Part shown: positions 10,301 through 19,417 of the stretch, in pieces
How the letters are laid out: each line of letters begins with the position of its first letter
How positions within the stretch are numbered: the first letter of the stretch is position 1
From: Rhyacichthys aspro
Taxonomy: Eukaryota; Chordata; Actinopteri; Gobiiformes; Rhyacichthyidae
NCBI GenBank assembly: GCA_036850595.1
Contig: CM072160.1
Coordinates: 18,331,906 to 18,395,905, forward strand
DNA: 64,000 nucleotides
Direction of reading: 5' to 3'
Position numbers and translations under genes: made by a program
The notes under the pieces: generated by a model
What the model was told of the DNA's origin: nothing
Databases searched by the model: none
What the model saw: the letters and a program-made list of their open reading frames with translations, nothing else

Positions 10301-12137
10301 ATCAAAACCTGGATAAAATCCAACTAAAATATTTTCAAATCCAACTAAACCCTGTTTAAATACACCTAAAACCTGTTAGGAAGAAAAATAATTTGAGTTT
10401 GACACCACTGCCATAGGTTACAGTAGAATGTCTTGTCTTTGATGTAAAACAAATACTTACGGAAAAACTAAAAAAAAAAATGATAGAGTGGATTGTAATT
10501 CAGAGTTCTGCAACATACTAGATGGACATTTCGGAATATAATTTCTTATATATATATGATCACTTAGTAAAAATAAAAGCATTGATCAGTCACTATAGTA
10601 AGATGTGCGTTTAGGTTGAAATACCCTTTGCGTGTAGTAGCAAGTAGTAATGTGGTCTTACATTGATCATTGGCCTTTGAATTTAGTAAAATGAAAATTG
10701 CACAGTTACACATTGTCTGTAAAATAGTGGAATTGACTTGTATATGTACTTATATATGAGGTTACATGGAAACAGTACTACCGTGGCTCTCTGTGTATGT
10801 GAAACTTTTTTTATTTTTTTTTTAATCCAGAAAACTACAAAAATGGCAGAAGAGGCGTGACATAAATGTAGCTAAATCTGGGATAATGAAGTGAACAGCC
10901 AGTATCCCAAAGACAAAAAAGTTTGCAAATATTTCTCACAGTCACCACATGCGCAAAGTTAGTGTTTAAAGGTGTCAGGTATTGTGGAAATATCCGGTTG
11001 CGAAAAATCACCTATGGTAGCCTTGGAGGGACATGCTTTTTTCCATAAGCAAACCCTGTCAAAATAGGTCAGATCATGAGTTCACTCTAAATGTAGAAAC
11101 AAAATCAATTTAGTTCATAAACATCCTAAGCCTTTATGCCATATTATGTTTAAAAAAAGAAACATAAATGAAGTAACTTTTGGGATTTATTTTTGGGTTT
11201 TATACCCTTGACCCTAAAATTTTAGTGGTATATTAACATCATTGAATTGAATATAGTATAGCCTTATACCTACACGTTACCAAACGCCAGTATTGTTTCA
11301 TAGGAATCTCTTTTGTTGCCTACTTCATATCTGTAAGCAGTAGGGTTTGCGAAATGTAATGCACCCACCTAGGATTTTGACAGTTTGCCTGTGCGACCTT
11401 TCCCGAGCCAGAGCACAGGGGCCCTGCATGTCGTTCTTGCTTTTCCACAGCTTGCACCCGATGGATCCGTAGAGGAAGATGAGGCAGAGCATGGGGCAGA
11501 AGAAGTACGTGGTGGACACCCAGAGCATGATGTGCAGCTGTCCCGAGCTGATGGCGTAGCTGGTGTGCTTACATTGCCCCGTGTTGTAGTCCGGGTGTGT
11601 CTCGTTGTCGTACTCGACCCCGACGAGGAAGAGGGTGGGCGCGGCGGACACCAACGCAAAGCCCCACAAGGCGATGATGATGTACTGCACTCTGCGTTTG
11701 GTCACTATCACTTTGCTCCTAAACGGGAAGCTAATGGCTATGTAGCGCTCGATGCTCAGGGCTGTGATGTGAAGGATCGTCGCCGAAGTGCACCCCTCGA
11801 AGATGTAGTGATAGAAACGGCACACGGCTTCACCGAAAAGCCAGGGTACGTACTTCCACAGACGGTAGAGGTCGAAGGGCAAGCAGAGGAAGATGATGAG
11901 ATCCGAGACGGCCATGCTGGACAGGTACAGGTTGGTGGTGGTCTTCATGTCTTTGAAGTGCTGGATGATGAGGATGGTCATGGTGTTGCCCATCACCCCC
12001 ACGACGAAGATGAGGATGCAGATGACGGTGACCGGGATGAGGGTGGAGGTGGGGAACAGGGAGCCCTCATAGTGGTGGTCTTCGGCGGGGTATTGGTCCA
12101 TCGCACAGGGCTCCGGCTGGGTTCGGCTCCAGGGCAT
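7088..12137 (-). CDS. mlnr: Motilin receptor, full two-exon gene
   Basis: This is a class A G-protein-coupled receptor for motilin, expected in the plasma membrane and coupled mainly to Gq/calcium in the family. The coding exons are 12137-11369 and 7395-7088 (phase 1 junction, G|TG=Val257), giving 358 residues. Visible class A landmarks are N51 (TM1), D79 (TM2), C106-C189 disulfide, E130-R131-Y132, CWLP 266-269 and NPVVY 307-311. D89, E114 and R274 correspond to binding-pocket residues of the ghrelin/motilin family. Motilin-receptor rather than ghrelin-receptor traits include PFDLYRLW after TM2, the GPxAxxRERxHRQTV segment before TM6 and VVVLAFIICWLP in TM6. The neighbour fndc3a confirms it, since MLNR adjoins FNDC3A. 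A downstream Met13 (12101-12099) has the better Kozak context and is an alternative start. Confidence 0.93.
8839..8872. repeat. Perfect 13-bp inverted repeat with 8-base loop
   Basis: TTTTAGGATGCTT at 8839-8851 is exactly complementary to AAGCATCCTAAAA at 8860-8872. This would form a stable small hairpin in RNA or DNA. No known RNA family is recognised. Confidence 0.6.
9940..10410. mobile_element. hAT-like non-autonomous DNA transposon
   Basis: The left end reads cacatttgtcaaactcaagg and the right end ttgagtttgacaccactg, so the termini form an imperfect inverted repeat around GTCAAACTCAA. This is a pattern common in hAT-derived elements of fish. The flanks CCATAAGG (9932-9939) and CCATAGGT (10411-10418) nearly match, as expected of an old 8-bp target duplication. 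The interior is mostly a 21-bp minisatellite with no transposase coding. Confidence 0.6.
10078..10378. repeat. Minisatellite of about 21-bp units
   Basis: Roughly a dozen degenerate units of the form CCTGTTCAAATCCAACTAAAA lie in direct tandem. They vary at AACA/AACT and at GTTCA/GGATAA, and a larger period is visible because the order of variants partly repeats. The array lies inside the hAT-like element. Confidence 0.8.
10985..11150. repeat. Copy of the CTATGGTAGCC repeat family
   Basis: It contains 'cctatggtagccttggaggg' followed by 'aaaataggtca', matching the copies near 6550, 12215, 12715 and 12950. The ends are not defined. Confidence 0.4.
11369..12137 (-). CDS. mlnr: mlnr coding exon 1 (TM1-TM5 and loop 3)
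   Basis: It encodes residues 1-256 and the first base of codon 257. It starts at ATG 12137-12135, with the alternative start Met13 at 12101, and ends ...CTAG|GTGGGT. It carries TM1 to TM5 and most of intracellular loop 3. The only N-glycosylation sequon I see in an extracellular part is NET at 178-180 in loop 2; the N-terminus has none. Loop 2 is short, about 27 residues, and lacks the large insertion of mammalian motilin receptors. A plus-strand frame open across 11385-12176 is only the shadow of this GC-rich exon. Confidence 0.95.
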
Positions 12138-12199
12138 GCCAGGGTCTACACAGCAGGGGTCCTGACAACAGACTGAATGAGAAAACGCCTCATATTACA

Positions 12200-13080
12200 G
12201 CTTTTTAGAGCAGCTATGGTAGCCCTGCAGGGACACACTGTTTACTATTTAAAAAAAAAAAAAAAAAACAGTAGAAAAAAGTCTGACGGTGATTTCAAGT
12301 AAAAAAATGAAACTAAATTTAATTCATGAGGCTTTCAGTATGTGCACTAAAAACACATAAGTGTGCTTCTCCCCCAGCAGTGCTCAGTTTGTTCTGTCTG
12401 GGCAGTTGTAAAAACAGAAAGTAATGGAGCTTCCACATTGTTCTTGTAAATGTCAGTGTAAAATGCTTTCAAAGTCATTTTTTACCTAAAATCACAGAGG
12501 CGTTGTAAACTTTAGCGTTAAACGATTTGCTGTGATTTGAGCCTTCTCTGATCTGATTGGCTTAAATCTAGCTTATATTAGCATAAAACCAATCAGGGGT
12601 TAAACTGTAGAGTATAAGGAACATTTAAGGATTCAGTTTGTTGTGGTCATCTTGGAGTTTCTCATTTTTTGGCAGGTTCTGATTGTTTTGCCAGTCTGTT
12701 TTTTCTGCACCTATGGTAGTCCTGCAGGGACTTTTTTTTTAAAGATTTTTTTGGGGAGCTTTTTTGGCCTTTTATTAATAGTGAAAGTGTAGTAGTAGCT
12801 GGACAGGAAAAGTGGTGAAAGAGATGGCTAGGGGAATGGGGAATGACATTGGGCAAATGACCCAACTGAGACTTGAGCCCGGGTCTCCTGCGTGCTGGAT
12901 ATATGTTCTGTCTGAGCTGCCAGATCACCCCCCAGCCCTGCAGGGACTTGTTGTTTTCTATGAATAAACTCAGCAGAAATAGGTCAAATAAATCAAAAAT
13001 CAAACTGGGCAGTTGTGGAAAAAAAAAGGAAGTAATAGAGCTTCCACCAGGTTTTGTTAAGTTTGTTAATTTTGTTTTTT
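12200..13080. repeat. Two direct copies of a CTATGGTAGCCCTGCAGGG repeat
   Basis: Both copies share 'ctatggtag.cctgcaggga' and, further on, 'gggcagttgt...aagtaat.gagcttccac'. The copies are about 12200-12480 and 12700-13080, the second interrupted by the SINE at 12734-12936. Partial copies lie near 6550 and 11010. Confidence 0.6.
12734..12936 (-). mobile_element. tRNA-derived SINE with 13-bp target-site duplication
   Basis: On the minus strand it starts with a tRNA-like head containing TGGCAGCTCAG and a B-box-like GGCTCAAGTCT. An unrelated body follows, then a tail of AATAAAAGGCCAAAAAAGC and A-rich sequence, a tail type shared by several fish SINEs. The element is bracketed by the identical 13-mer CCTGCAGGGACTT at 12721-12733 and 12937-12949. 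It inserted into an older repeat copy. Confidence 0.8.
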
Positions 13081-13710
13081 TAGACAAACACAAAGATTGT
13101 TATTTTGATTATACACTAGTGAAAACCGTTTTGATTAGTGTCTACCATTTATTCCAATAACATTTTGCATATTTAAACTACCGGCTGCCTATTCATATTG
13201 AGATTTAGCCCACTTCATTAATTCAAAAAGAAATGGAACAGTTACATTTGCTTTGTATAAATTCACATAAAAGAACATGAGAGACATGAAAAAAGGCTTC
13301 AGAATCTAAATAAGACTAAATAGAAAAAAGTTATAAAGTGCAACGAGCCTTACACAATACTGTCCTATATAGGAGTTAGCATCCAATAGCTGCCTAAGTA
13401 ATATAACATGTTACTTCACTTCACTTGAAAATTATTAATTTCAGATGGAATGCTGTGGATAGATTTTAATGTTTTGTAATTATTTTAATACAAATCTTAC
13501 ACTTTTTTTTTTGTTTTTTTGTTTTGCTTTGAGACAAATTCAGCCATTTTCAATTTGCTTTCTTTACACTTGAAAGAAAAGTTAGTTGTTGTTAGTGAAT
13601 ACAATTGAATATTTAATCATAATCATTGCATCTCAATAGACAACTGTATTATTCTTCACCTTGACATTAAACCATAAATCCATGTGTTGTCATAAATCCA
13701 TTCCCTTTAC

Positions 13711-13860
13711 CTTTCAGTGATCTTGATGTCCAACCTTCAATGTGTTTCGATGTTCAGCAGTGGTTGAGCCGGTCGTCGGAGCCCAAAAGACAGTGAGGCT
13801 CCGGTGAGAGACGAGAGAAGAGGAAGACGAGAGCACCTCCTCCTCCTCAGCAGCACCCTA
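13711..13860 (-). promoter_or_regulatory. mlnr: Probable 5' non-coding exon and promoter region of mlnr
   Basis: This GC-rich island, with CTCGTCTTCCTC-type sequence on the minus strand, ends in a consensus donor (CACTGAAAG|GTAAAG). It fits the acceptor at 12173 just before the mlnr start exon. GC-box-like CCACCC sequence lies just upstream (13870-13890) and no TATA box is visible. The right boundary is a guess. Confidence 0.4.
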
Positions 13861-13899
13861 AGGAGTCAACAGGCGGGTGGGGGGTGGGGGTGAGGGGCT

Positions 13900-16800
13900 G
13901 TCTGTGTGTGCAAGTAATCTCCATAATCAAATAATTGTCAGGACAGACCACAGTAAAACACAGGCCAATGAGATTTCAGGGAAAAGCCTACTCAAGAGAC
14001 AGAAGGACAACAGTGATTGAAGCGTACATACGACAAATACAGCTCGATTTATGCATTTACACGTTCTTTGGTCTGACATTTTAGAAGCCCACCAGTTTGA
14101 GTGCGTTTCCTTTCTCTCAGTTGGATCACTCCACACCGGCACAAACACTTTTTCACAGTTCTCCTCACCTTCGACTTAACTGTCAGCCTTGTTATAACAA
14201 ACTCAAGCTGTCCTCTGATGACACTGTGTTAGGCATCCACTCTTATCATTTTCTTAAAGCAACAGGGTTTGCACTAAAAATGACTGTGACTAGTTAGTCC
14301 ATTTAAAGTAAGTGAATATCATCAAAATGACTAATTTGAATGATTTTGAGGCTGTGTTTTCTGATTAAAAAAAAGTTACACACACAAAATTACACAAAAT
14401 TGTGTATAAAGATAGACACAAGGCACTCGCATATTTCTGAATTTTGTCGTTCTAAATTATTAGGTTGATGAGACATGGTTAACTTCCATGTCACTAATCC
14501 ATGCTTCAATTTGGAAAAAAAACCCCAAAACAATACTTAATTCTAAAATCTTTCACCAGCTGCATCTGTCTAATGACAAACTAGCAAAAACAAAGCCTAA
14601 GACACTAATCGCCCATTTCTTTGGAGCTTATTTTTCGTCCTTTTTTTGTCCCCTTAAAATTACAAAGTTCTATCTGACGTTGATTTCAGAATTAAGTTAT
14701 TGACATATTCTTATTCTGAGATCAGATCAGTCTTGCCAAACACTAGGTCTTTGGGCAAAAACTTCAAAAAAGTGTAAAAAAAACCTCCCTTTATCAGTCA
14801 ATGGTCTTTAAAAGTAATCTTAATCTGAATCTAAAGCTCTTTTATAAAACGATATAATCAGTGGTGATATTGGTTGTAATCTCCTCAAATGGAGGGAGCT
14901 AATTCTAAACAAATCAAATCTCTTAAAAATAAACTCTTTGTTTTGTATCTAGGAAATCACGCATCAAACAGGATTTACTATTGTATGTGAAATATGACAG
15001 TGATAAAGAATATCAGACTTGGTTCATTTGCAGCACACAATTATACAAGGCTATGTGAGCCATTTCTTAACAAATAGTGAACTACCTTAGTATTCATAGT
15101 ATATTAATCTATAAATTTGGATGTGCTTCATAAATACTTATGTCCATCAGTATTGGATCACTTTGAAGTACTCAATGTTGAAATAGTGGTATTAAGACGT
15201 CGCTAAAATAAAGCATTATAATTTCTATTATAATTTCTATTATCTATATCTTCATAAATAATCCTAGACTCCTGGAAGCAGGTTCTGAATTTTGGCAGAA
15301 ACCAGCTTCCAGACATAAAACGTTACTCATTAGGAAGTCAGCAGATCAGTAAATTTATGAAGTATTTACGTGCCCTGAATATATTCCCTCTATTTACACA
15401 GTATTCTATCTTGTGTTTGACAAAGACATACACATTTACTGAATATAGTTTGTGAAATTTGAGTTATTGTAAAATTCTACTTCTTGAGGTGAATTTTCTA
15501 GTAATTTTCCAGAGTTCACCCAGAACCGCACAGTTGGCCTCGGAGCAGGTTCTACAGGACTTTCTTGTGTCCAGTGTTAATCCAAAAGCGAGCAGTGTGA
15601 CCAAAGCTGAACCAAAGCTCTGTCTTATTATTTGAAGAGTCTCGCTGACACAATTGTTTGTCTTTGCGAAGTGACCCACGACCCACTCTTACCACCCCTC
15701 CTCTGACGTTTCCTCCTGTCACAGCTTTGGCACAGGAAAAGCTTGTTTGCCCACAGCTTTTTCTCACTCTGTTTGTTTTTTTTTTTTAATAGGTTCCAAT
15801 CTGTCTTTCAGCAGGAGCCAATGTTTAACCCACAGTTGGCGCCGACCTGAACCGGTGAGTTCACTTTCCTCTCATTAATCACAGCTCTACTGCTTCCATC
15901 ACTGAGACATTAAAAGATGTTCCTATGAAGACTCAAGCATATAAGGCCTACATAAAACATGCTGCACGCTTTAGTGTTCTTCTAATCATAAACATGACTG
16001 AATGCAACATACCACATAGCACTGCCAGGTTTGTTCACTTAAGTAAGTCTATAGTTTATAGATTGGCAACCATTAAAATACGAAACAAATGCCTAAACAG
16101 TTTTTCCTTATGATTTCATTGAAAAAATTCGGTCACTTTAAACTGATGTTTCCCAAACAGTGGAACGAGACCAAAAGATGGGTGAGTGTAGATTTGATTT
16201 TGGTCGCCACAAACTATTTGTATCATTTAAAAACTCCAGAAGCATGTTTGTGAGAGTTTGATTGAGAGCTTTTTTTTTTTCAACCGAGCTCTTTGTGACC
16301 GACTGGTTGAAAATTCCATCTGGTCCTCAATGTTTAGTTCTAGTTAGCCAAAAGGGACCAAAACATGTCAAAACAAAATATTGTCAAGGTGACAAAAGAC
16401 TGAGCATATACTTTTACTTAATGAAAGCTACACTTTTTTTTTTCAGTATGTACACTTGTATATGTTTATGACTTTTGAAATTTCAGTAAGTGAAGTGTGA
16501 GAGTAGGATGGACGGTATTTACATGTATTTTGTCATCATATATGTCTGCTTTTTATACGGCTCCTCATTTTTACATCATCAGAACTTGGGACTCCCCAGT
16601 ACAAGCTCTTCATTATGGTCATCTGAACCAAAATATGGGGCATTTTTCAGACTACATATATCTTTTATGGACCACACTTATAAATTAAACTTGTAGCAGT
16701 GCCGTGATAAATGTTTAAAATCTAATTCACAGGCCTGTGTGCTTAGTTAAACTGGGAGTGGGCTTACAAGTCTCTACTGTAAGTAATAAACATAGATGCT

Positions 16801-16930
16801 ATACTGAACAACATAGACTATCACCTGCACTTGGCTTTTGTCCAGAGAACAGCCAGTGGACATGTATTGGATGAGTCTCTTATTCTGAGATACAGCAGCA
16901 CTCATTTCCACTCTGATCCAAAGAATACAC
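13900..16930. other. Intergenic DNA between fndc3a and mlnr
   Basis: About 3 kb of AT-rich sequence with no coding gene that I recognise. It includes a LINE 3' fragment near 16791-16925 and, at 15812-15854, a short plus-strand segment with acceptor and donor that I judge to be chance. Confidence 0.5.
16791..16925 (+). mobile_element. LINE 3' fragment (copy 1 of 4)
   Basis: It shares 'gatgctatactgaacaacat' and 'gagaacagccagtgga' with fragments at 34815-35118 and 42293-42376, and more loosely with 62600-62780. It is degraded, and it abuts the putative fndc3a polyadenylation site. Confidence 0.5.
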
Positions 16931-19096
16931 CAGAGGAAGAATTATAAATCTTTTATTGTGCATGGATCCTTTGTAGATATCATGGCTATACAGATACACT
17001 TTAGATACATATCTATGATTATACATTTCCCATAACGCACATTTTAAAGTGATATGTCTGGTAGTATGTATAGTATAAGAAATTTCTCATTTTGGAATGT
17101 ACGGTGTATGAGGTAACTGCAAACATTAAAATTACATAAAAATGGTCTCTATTTTTGTGCATATTTTACTCATTTTTGTAGCATTTTGTTAAATCTCCCC
17201 CGACCTCAGGCGCTACGTCCCGGGACAGGGGTGTTTAAAATGGCACAAGTTGCTATCAAAAATAGGGATTTGACTTCTTTAAATGACAAAGAGCAGATAT
17301 TTGCAGAATGCCTCAAAGACCAAATCATGTAATTGTTCCAGATGTTTAGCCAGGTACCTGTTGGTTTCGATGGTAGTATTTCTTTTGCCCCCAAACCCAA
17401 ACGACACTAGACCCTACAGCCGGATCGCCCGCCACCACTCGGCGCCAGCGACCCGTCACGAATACTTCACACACAGAAAAAAGGCAAAGTCCGATTCACA
17501 GGAAGTACATGATCGAACACGTATCTGCCGTTTGCGTTCCATGATTCACGAGGATGTATTATTTTCTCTGGAGACGATTAACTTATATTACTTCCATATC
17601 ATAAAAAAATAGACTTCACACATGTATGACCCGACGAAAGAAATCAACACAAATCAGAGGCGGTACATAGAACTACTTTCTCTCACGATTACATACTACC
17701 GTCAAAGAAATGTTACAAAAATAAAAGGAAAAAATAAAATTAGAGTTTTCTAACACTAAAAAAAAAAACTTAAGAGAAATTAAGAAAATTCTCCCGAGAT
17801 TTTTTTTATTTTCCTCACCAATTAATAAGGCCTCTGAAACAACTGCCTTTTCACTTTTTTTTCCTTCTCACGTCAGCTGTTTCAGTGACACATCAACGTG
17901 ATATTGACAACTTTTTTTTAAAACACCCAAAAAACACAAGTAGGGCTTGCACAATCTTTAAAGTGTGTTCTATAAAATGCATCACAAGACCAAGACCACG
18001 CAGTCAGTCCAGGTTTTTTTTTTTTCTTCTTCTTTCACTAAGGTGCAAAATGAATTACTGGGGAAACAAAAAAATTAACAAAGAAAGTCAAACAAAACAA
18101 ACAGGTAAGCATACATTTTTTGTGCTGAACGAGGAGATTTCAGAGTAAAGCAGCTGCATGATTGTAAAAACAAGCTACAGTAGAACTATATGATAGTAAA
18201 AATAAGTAGAATTCACTGTTAGTTTGGTTTTTGTTTCACTTTATACTCAGCGTGGTTTTTTTTGTTTTTTTTTCCTCAAACTTACAGGTCCTTGTGTCTT
18301 CACTGTACAAAAATATACTCACATATCTCCAGTCATTTTTGCATCCTTAAACATTCTGAAACATCAAAAAGGATTTGGAAAGTGCTAAACGAACGTTCTA
18401 GAATATGAGCGAGGAGGATTTCACGTGTTTCTTCTTGCTTTGTCTAGAGACCCCTTTTTAAAACAAAACCAAAAAAAAAAAAAACTATTCCAGCGGGGGG
18501 TATACAGTCCCTTCATCTCTTCGTCTGGCCCTAAAGGCTTTCCGGCGACGTTACAGTATACGAGCCCCCGACACGCACACGACGCACACACACGCCCCAC
18601 TGTGCAAACACTGGCCCCACCAGGTCCCAGGAGCAAATAGCACATAGGCTAAGGGCACACCTACATACTATTTAAGGAACACATCAATCAAAAAACAGCT
18701 TCATACTGGACACATACATGGAAATATAAATAAGGACTACTTCTATACACATATATATATATACTGTAATCAACAATTACATGAGTCAAAGCGCACGTCC
18801 CGCCCACATTTTACCCACGAACCCTGCTTCTTCTTCGAGTTCCTTTTTCTGCACCGGAAGCGGATCATGATACAACCGAAAAATCTTTAAGTGAACAACA
18901 GATACCACAAAGTCAGGACAGGACAGAAGCAGCTCCAAACTTTTCTAACTGCTCCCCCCACTGCGCCCGATGCAGCTACTGCGAGTACTCTGCTGGAAAA
19001 ACAGGAAAAAGAACAGACAGAAGGAAAAAAGAATAAAGCTAGAACCCTGCAGCAGGAAAAAGAAAAAGGAAAAACATAAAAAAAACCCAACGAGGC
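16930..19096 (-). other. fndc3a: Predicted 3' UTR of fndc3a
   Basis: It follows the stop codon at 19099-19097. A minus-strand AATAAA at 16957-16952 is followed within 30 bases by GTG/T-rich sequence, making a convincing polyadenylation site and a UTR of about 2.1 kb. Another AATAAA near 17815 could give a shorter form. The region has AU-rich and T-rich tracts but no repeats that I recognise. Confidence 0.55.
16952..16957 (-). terminator. fndc3a: Putative fndc3a polyadenylation signal
   Basis: This is a canonical AATAAA on the minus strand in the context CACAATAAAAG, with the GT-rich CTGGTGTATTC about 20-30 bases further on. Confidence 0.5.
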
Positions 19097-19417
19097 TCAT
19101 TTGATGACGAAGTACTGGATGACGAACGCGATGAGGATGGCGATGATGGCGAACACCATGAGGAGGAGGAAGGCGCACTGTTCGTCGGTGAGGCTGCGAC
19201 GGGAGCGGGCCGAGTCGCTGCCAGGTCTGGAGCCGGTGGAGGAGCCGCCCGTCGCCACCGCGTCGCTCCTCTGGGGGGACAGCGTCACCGTGGGGCTGTA
19301 GGGGCCGCTCAGCTCCGGGGCGTCCTGGCATTGTCTGATGGCGCACACCCGGAAGCGGTAGTCGCTGCTCGGCTGCAGGTTCTGGACGTGGGACGAGGTG
19401 GAGGGGCCTTTGTACGC
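19097..19417 (-). CDS. fndc3a: fndc3a coding exon 25 (end of FN3-9, membrane anchor, stop)
   Basis: Residues 1133-1238, phase 0, acceptor TGTCGACAG before 19417, stop TGA at 19099-19097. It finishes FN3-9 (AYKGP...SDYRFRVCAIRQCQD). A Ser/Arg-rich linker follows, then SRRSLTDEQC and a 20-plus-residue hydrophobic helix ending QYFVIK at the extreme C-terminus, the tail anchor. Confidence 0.96.
   Translation of the reverse strand, partial: AYKGPSTSSHVQNLQPSSDYRFRVCAIRQCQDAPELSGPYSPTVTLSPQRSDAVATGGSSTGSRPGSDSARSRRSLTDEQCAFLLLMVFAIIAILIAFVIQYFVIK

Larger units (their letters stand above)
7396..11368 (-). other. mlnr intron, with repeats and a possible conserved block
   Basis: This 3973-base GT-AG intron contains two copies of a short repeat sharing 'tttgtaccactagat.gagtgg' (about 7745-7800 and 9838-9880), a 13-bp stem hairpin (8839-8872) and a hAT-like element with an internal minisatellite (9940-10410). 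The stretch 9400-9660 is less repetitive and rich in TAAT-type homeodomain-like sites, so it may be regulatory. Otherwise I see nothing in it. Confidence 0.6.
12138..13710 (-). other. Upstream region of mlnr, probably 5' UTR and first intron
   Basis: Read on the minus strand, a pyrimidine-rich acceptor (TTTTCTCATTCAG) ends at 12173, so 12172-12138 would be the 5' UTR part of the first coding exon. The matching donor is AAAG|GTAAAG at 13710. The inferred intron holds two copies of the CTATGGTAGCCCTGCAGGG family (12200-12480 and 12700-13080), the second split by a SINE, then AT-rich sequence. The intron is a prediction, not seen in any transcript. Confidence 0.4.

Noticed and set aside
7088..12137. 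Calling the receptor ghsr (ghrelin receptor)
   Set aside because: Several segments follow motilin receptors more closely, and the neighbour is fndc3a, which pairs with MLNR; GHSR pairs with FNDC3B.
11385..12176. 263-residue plus-strand frame over mlnr exon 1
   Set aside because: Shadow of a GC-rich coding exon; no similarity and no start context.
12850..12936. tRNA gene on the minus strand
   Set aside because: A- and B-box-like sequences belong to the head of a SINE with a target duplication; the cloverleaf is not intact.
15812..15854. Short plus-strand segment with acceptor and GTGAGT donor, containing TGGCGCC like a retroviral primer-binding site
   Set aside because: No LTR-like sequence nearby, the match to a tRNA 3' end is only seven bases, and no partner exon is visible.
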